Of a stretch of DNA of 64,000 nucleotides, positions 60,401 to 64,000 are shown in pieces. The translations under genes were made by a program, and so were the position numbers. Source of the DNA: Phoenix dactylifera. Lineage: Eukaryota; Streptophyta; Magnoliopsida; Arecales; Arecaceae. Location: positions 32,151,227 through 32,215,226 of the forward strand of contig NC_052392.1 of NCBI RefSeq assembly GCF_009389715.1, in the 5' to 3' direction. The first letter of the stretch is position 1. Every line of letters starts with the position of its first letter. The notes under the pieces are model-generated. The model saw only the letters and a program-made list of their open reading frames with translations, did no database searches and was not told the DNA's origin.

Positions 60401-62273
60401 CATATTACCAATTCTTTTATAGTTTTGGTTATTTCTGGCTTCTTTTAGACCCTTCTTTTTTTTGAGTGAAGGTGCAGAACATCTTGATGACCATTTACGA
60501 TCAGGCTTTGCTTAATTCTGCCAATGATGCATAATGCTGAATGGCTATAACCTGCTTTAAGAAAAAGAGAGATAATAACTTTATGGACTGTAATTATGAA
60601 TTGTTTTATTACTTCTCTTGCTGTTGCTCTATTTTTTTAAGTTCATATTTGACTTGAAAATCAATTATTACTGCATTGGTTGTATCTTTTTAGCTTATTA
60701 GCAGATTTAAATTATGTCAACAATACTTTTCTCAAGAAAAATTATGTTAATGTTGCTCTGTCCTGGAAAAATGAGAGCCAGATTTCTTTCATGCAAGAGG
60801 AAGAGCTTCACTGTTATGGTTCCCTGACTATTTGATTTTTTTTTATTATGCAAAGCAGTGGTCATAGGTTTTGGTCTTTTTCCAATTATAGGAGCAGCCG
60901 GAAAACATAAGCATGATAACTCTGAATGGCTCTACTTAAATAAGTCTTTTCACTCATAAAACTACTTGGTGGATCAAAAGATTATGAAAGTATGGATTTC
61001 TATGGACATGGTTGCCAAAAAAAATTTCTTTTTATTGGGAAAAAAGGGGTTTTAGCAATCAGCAAGTGGATCCTTTGTCCATGGAAGATTTTCCTCTTGC
61101 ATGAAGAAGATGTTCTATTTTTGAATATTGCTCTCATTACCAAGGACTGAGCTCCAATAATATGTGAGCATGAAGTTGTCAGAATGAAACCTTTCCATCT
61201 TCATCCTCCACCAATAAGCGCAAAATGTCCAATGCTTCACACCTGACTCTAAGGTCCTCATGTTCCAGAAACTGTGTAAGTAGCTTTGTGATTCCAATAT
61301 TATGCATTTGCTCTTTGTTGTATCTTCTCTTTCGAACAAGGATTTGCAGGTCTCTTATTGCATCCAATACCATAGCCTCGGAGGCGGCTAATGATAAAGC
61401 AGTCCGAGCTACTCTTATCCTGGTAGCTTCATTTCTTTCTTTCCATTCCGCTATCGTGGTCTTCAATGCGATGTTTGTGTTTAAAACTCTGCTCTGTAGC
61501 TTCATCCCGGTTATTGGACAAACTAAAGCCTCTGAACCATCTTTAAACTCCTCAAACCACTCAGCTATAGCTCTTCTTTCATATGTTGCACCACTCTCAA
61601 TCGTCACTGGGTCATCCATGATTCTCTTTGTTAATGGACAGAAGAAGGTCTCATACAGAGGCTCTATGTATTCTGCCAATTGTGGAAGTGTGCTAAAAGA
61701 GTGGCTGTTATTTTCATGTGCACCATAATACATCCCTTTAAGGAAATCTACTAGCCGTGGTGTTTCATCTTTCTGAGAACCGAGTCTTCGAGGCTCCTCA
61801 TTAGAAATTGCAACTAAGCTTTTCTCTTCACTGCTTTCTTTCTCTTCCAAGGAGAGATTCTCTAGCTTGGTTTCGACCATGTCACTTTGTTGAATTCCAT
61901 TCTCTTGGAATCTAGCATTTCTCATCTCTCTTGAAAGTGATCGGATTGCGGTTTCAGCATATTCATGGTTATGAAATGTGGATGGTGGTATTTTGCTGAG
62001 AGCCTCTCCAATATCATTTATAACTCCCTCCAGCTGTTCAATGATGTTTTTTAGCTCATCATCCATAATTGATCTAGCTCCGCTGCTGCATTTGGCAACA
62101 AGTTCCTTGGCATGTTGAATATTAGTGGATAAAGACTCTAGAATCTCCGTTGCATTTGCTGGGGCATTTTCTGTCACCCGCAACTCCATAATTGCTGGAG
62201 ATGTACGATGGAGATAGCTTCCCAATTCCATGAAATTTTCTTGTTCAACATCCACAGCAACTACTGATGACAT
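57449..62273 (-). CDS. U-box E3 ubiquitin ligase with ARM repeats (PUB42/43/44-like)
   Basis: There are three exons on the minus strand: 62273-61191, 60262-59953 and 59046-57449, with GT-AG junctions and about 996 residues. A U-box lies at about residues 205-280 (LYETFFCPLTKRIMDDPVT, then CPITGMKL and TTIAEWKERN), which binds E2 through a RING-like fold without zinc. An N-terminal helical domain comes before it. After it come armadillo-type repeats to the end (for example RVRCEALDILRLLVED, LSFLLELSKSELLLENIGS, KVVEAALSAICTLLDE), closing with PNFSDNLVK. The arrangement and C-terminal wording match PUB43/PUB44(SAUL1) and the longer PUB42, which act at the plasma membrane or cytosol in senescence and immunity; the specific ortholog is not decided. 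The reading frame stays open upstream of the chosen ATG to a possible acceptor at 62339, so an earlier first exon is possible. Confidence 0.92.
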
Positions 62274-62339
62274 GACCTCAGAAATGGATGCTAGCAGCGA
62301 CTCTGTGAGAATTATCTTCTCGTCTTTAACTTTTGTCAG

Positions 62340-64000
62340 CTGAATAGAAGAGTGAAATATCTTTGTTATAAAACAAGATAAAGCTCGAGTTAGAGAATGC
62401 TCAGATAAGATTTTTAGTGGTTTGGTACATCTGTAGTTGCAAGACTAAGTGGAATTTAAGAAACTAATAAAACAAAACTAAAAATATTTAGTTTAAGTAC
62501 AAGAAATTGAAATGTTATTGAGCAGAGCATCCATGAAGAATAAGACAAGGAGGTTACAAGTCTTGGCTTGGTGTTTTCATAAGGGAGTACACTGATAACA
62601 GAAACAAAAGCAAAAAAAATCACTGTAAACAGCTTAAACATGCTCCTTTAGAAAAAGTTAGACAAATAGCAGAAGCGCGCATACAAAGAAGCAAGCATTT
62701 TCTAGTGAATTGTGATCCCTTTTGGTGATTCCAGCATTACACATCTTTGGGTCTTCTTTTCCTTTTTGTATTTTGAAAGTGAAATTCTTATCCACACTTT
62801 TTGATGAAAAAGGGAGAATTATTTAACTAAGTTATAGAATGCTGTTAAAGGATGATAAATGTATATTTAAAGCCCAACATGGAAGCTAAATCTTTCGACA
62901 AAACACAATCTTCTCCTATTGAATACCCAAATGGGAAAGAACGAGGACTATTTGTAGAAGTCATGTTTTGCATTGAATGTTATTAACAGAACACATGCAC
63001 CTTGGAGAACTAATTGTAGTTGCATTTTTTATGCATAGAATGTTTTGTAGTTTCAGCCAGAACTTTGAAAGTGAAACTATAAAATTTCGCTTTCTGCTTG
63101 AGCCATTCGACATTGGGGTCTACATCATAGTTCGCAGTGAAAAAAATTAGGAACCAAAATTTTTCCTATTGTAATAATGCTAATCATTTGTCATTACTTT
63201 GTTTCGTTAAATGTTAGGAAATATCTTCTTAAGGGTAAACTTAAATTTGGTGAGTTTGATTATGTGGAAGCAGCATGATAGATTGCATCTAGATGATTTT
63301 AAAAAATCTAGAAATATATTCAAGGTACACAGGATATGATGTACTCCAGAATGATGTTTAATTATTTTATTATCTTATTTTATTTTTTGTTATTTTTTTA
63401 CTTTTTTTTTTTGTCAATTCAGCTAAGCTGAGAAACTGGAGCTTAACCATCAAAACTCTGGCCAAAACTGAAACTGAAGTTTCTGAGTCTTGCTACACAA
63501 AAGCAAGCTTAAATCTCCTTTGTACTCAGATCTGCTAATTGGTGGTCTTAATTCATATATAGTGTTGCTTTAACACATGGAAATCTTGGTTGTTAATATG
63601 ATTTGAGAAGTCTAATTGAGGGTATAGGTTTTCTGATAAACAACCGGCATGTGATTTTGAATTTTAGTTTGCCTCTCAAGCATTTTTTCTTTTTCCTGAG
63701 ATTCACCAAGTTTTTAATGTTATTTTCTAGGTTTTTTTCTCAAAGAAAAAGGAACATAAATGATTTTGTAGAAAGGGAAGAAGAAATGATACTAGAAATT
63801 TAGCAATCTCATGACAAAAAAGATGCATTGTGTTTAAGCAAGTTTGGATCAGGGCTAACATCTAACGGGAATTCGGATCTTCCGATATTTTCATACTGAT
63901 GTTCACTTATCAATGATTTGCATGCAAGTAAACAGACCACAAGAACAACAATAACTGATGCATGCATGAACTTCTACCAGTCTTTGACAAAGAACTGGCT
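62340..64000. other. Upstream region of the U-box gene
   Basis: AT-rich, with no recognised domain. It is either promoter and 5' UTR or a first intron if translation starts in an earlier exon. No convincing first exon was identified. Confidence 0.45.

Noticed and set aside
1-64000. CRISPR arrays, operons, riboswitches or bacterial attachment sites
   Set aside because: The window is plant nuclear DNA; no regularly spaced short repeats or prokaryotic gene organisation were seen.

Overview
The window is nuclear DNA from a flowering plant. It has AT-rich intergenic sequence, spliced GT-AG genes, a DYW-class PPR gene, and many nested retroelements and small transposons. Gene architecture and repeat style suggest a monocot, possibly a palm, but that placement is inference.

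Host protein genes: a single-exon RING-H2 ubiquitin ligase (minus strand, 1446-2840); an intronless PPR-DYW organellar RNA editing factor (plus, 11051-12943) with a decayed tandem copy 1 kb downstream (13963-14700); a seven-coding-exon bHLH transcription factor of the bHLH49/62/78 type (plus, 35451-41316); and a three-exon U-box/ARM ubiquitin ligase of the PUB42/43/44 type (minus, 57449-62273). Each gene stands alone, as is normal for plants; they do not form an operon or an obvious pathway.

The most interesting host feature is at about 17.6-22.7 kb. On the minus strand there are three well-formed box C/D snoRNA genes of one family plus two decayed relatives. Two of the good copies sit in a tandem duplication of about 1 kb. 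They lie downstream of a promoter-like region with a double telo-box and a short GC-rich putative first exon, so they look like intron-borne guides of one host transcript. The guide next to box D is identical in all three good copies and, from memory, complements a conserved segment of 25S rRNA.

Mobile DNA: a Ty1/copia fossil (about 3270-6960) interrupted by a 5'-truncated LINE with a clear target duplication; a second LINE 3' fragment (24611-25400, minus); a TAA-flanked PIF/Harbinger-like element with a GC-rich core (15202-16847); a 537-bp hAT-like element with an 8-bp duplication (29924-30460); one CACTA terminus (27364); a pair of small inverted-terminus repeats in opposite orientation (22.9 and 32.1 kb); a solo-LTR-like element inside the last bHLH intron (38183-40485); and a large nested copia block (about 44.6-56.9 kb). 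In that block an old minus-strand copia was entered by a young, nearly whole plus-strand copia (46119-53118). The young element has GC-rich hairpins in its LTR and, in place of a tRNA primer site, a 15-nt sequence that complements its own LTR.
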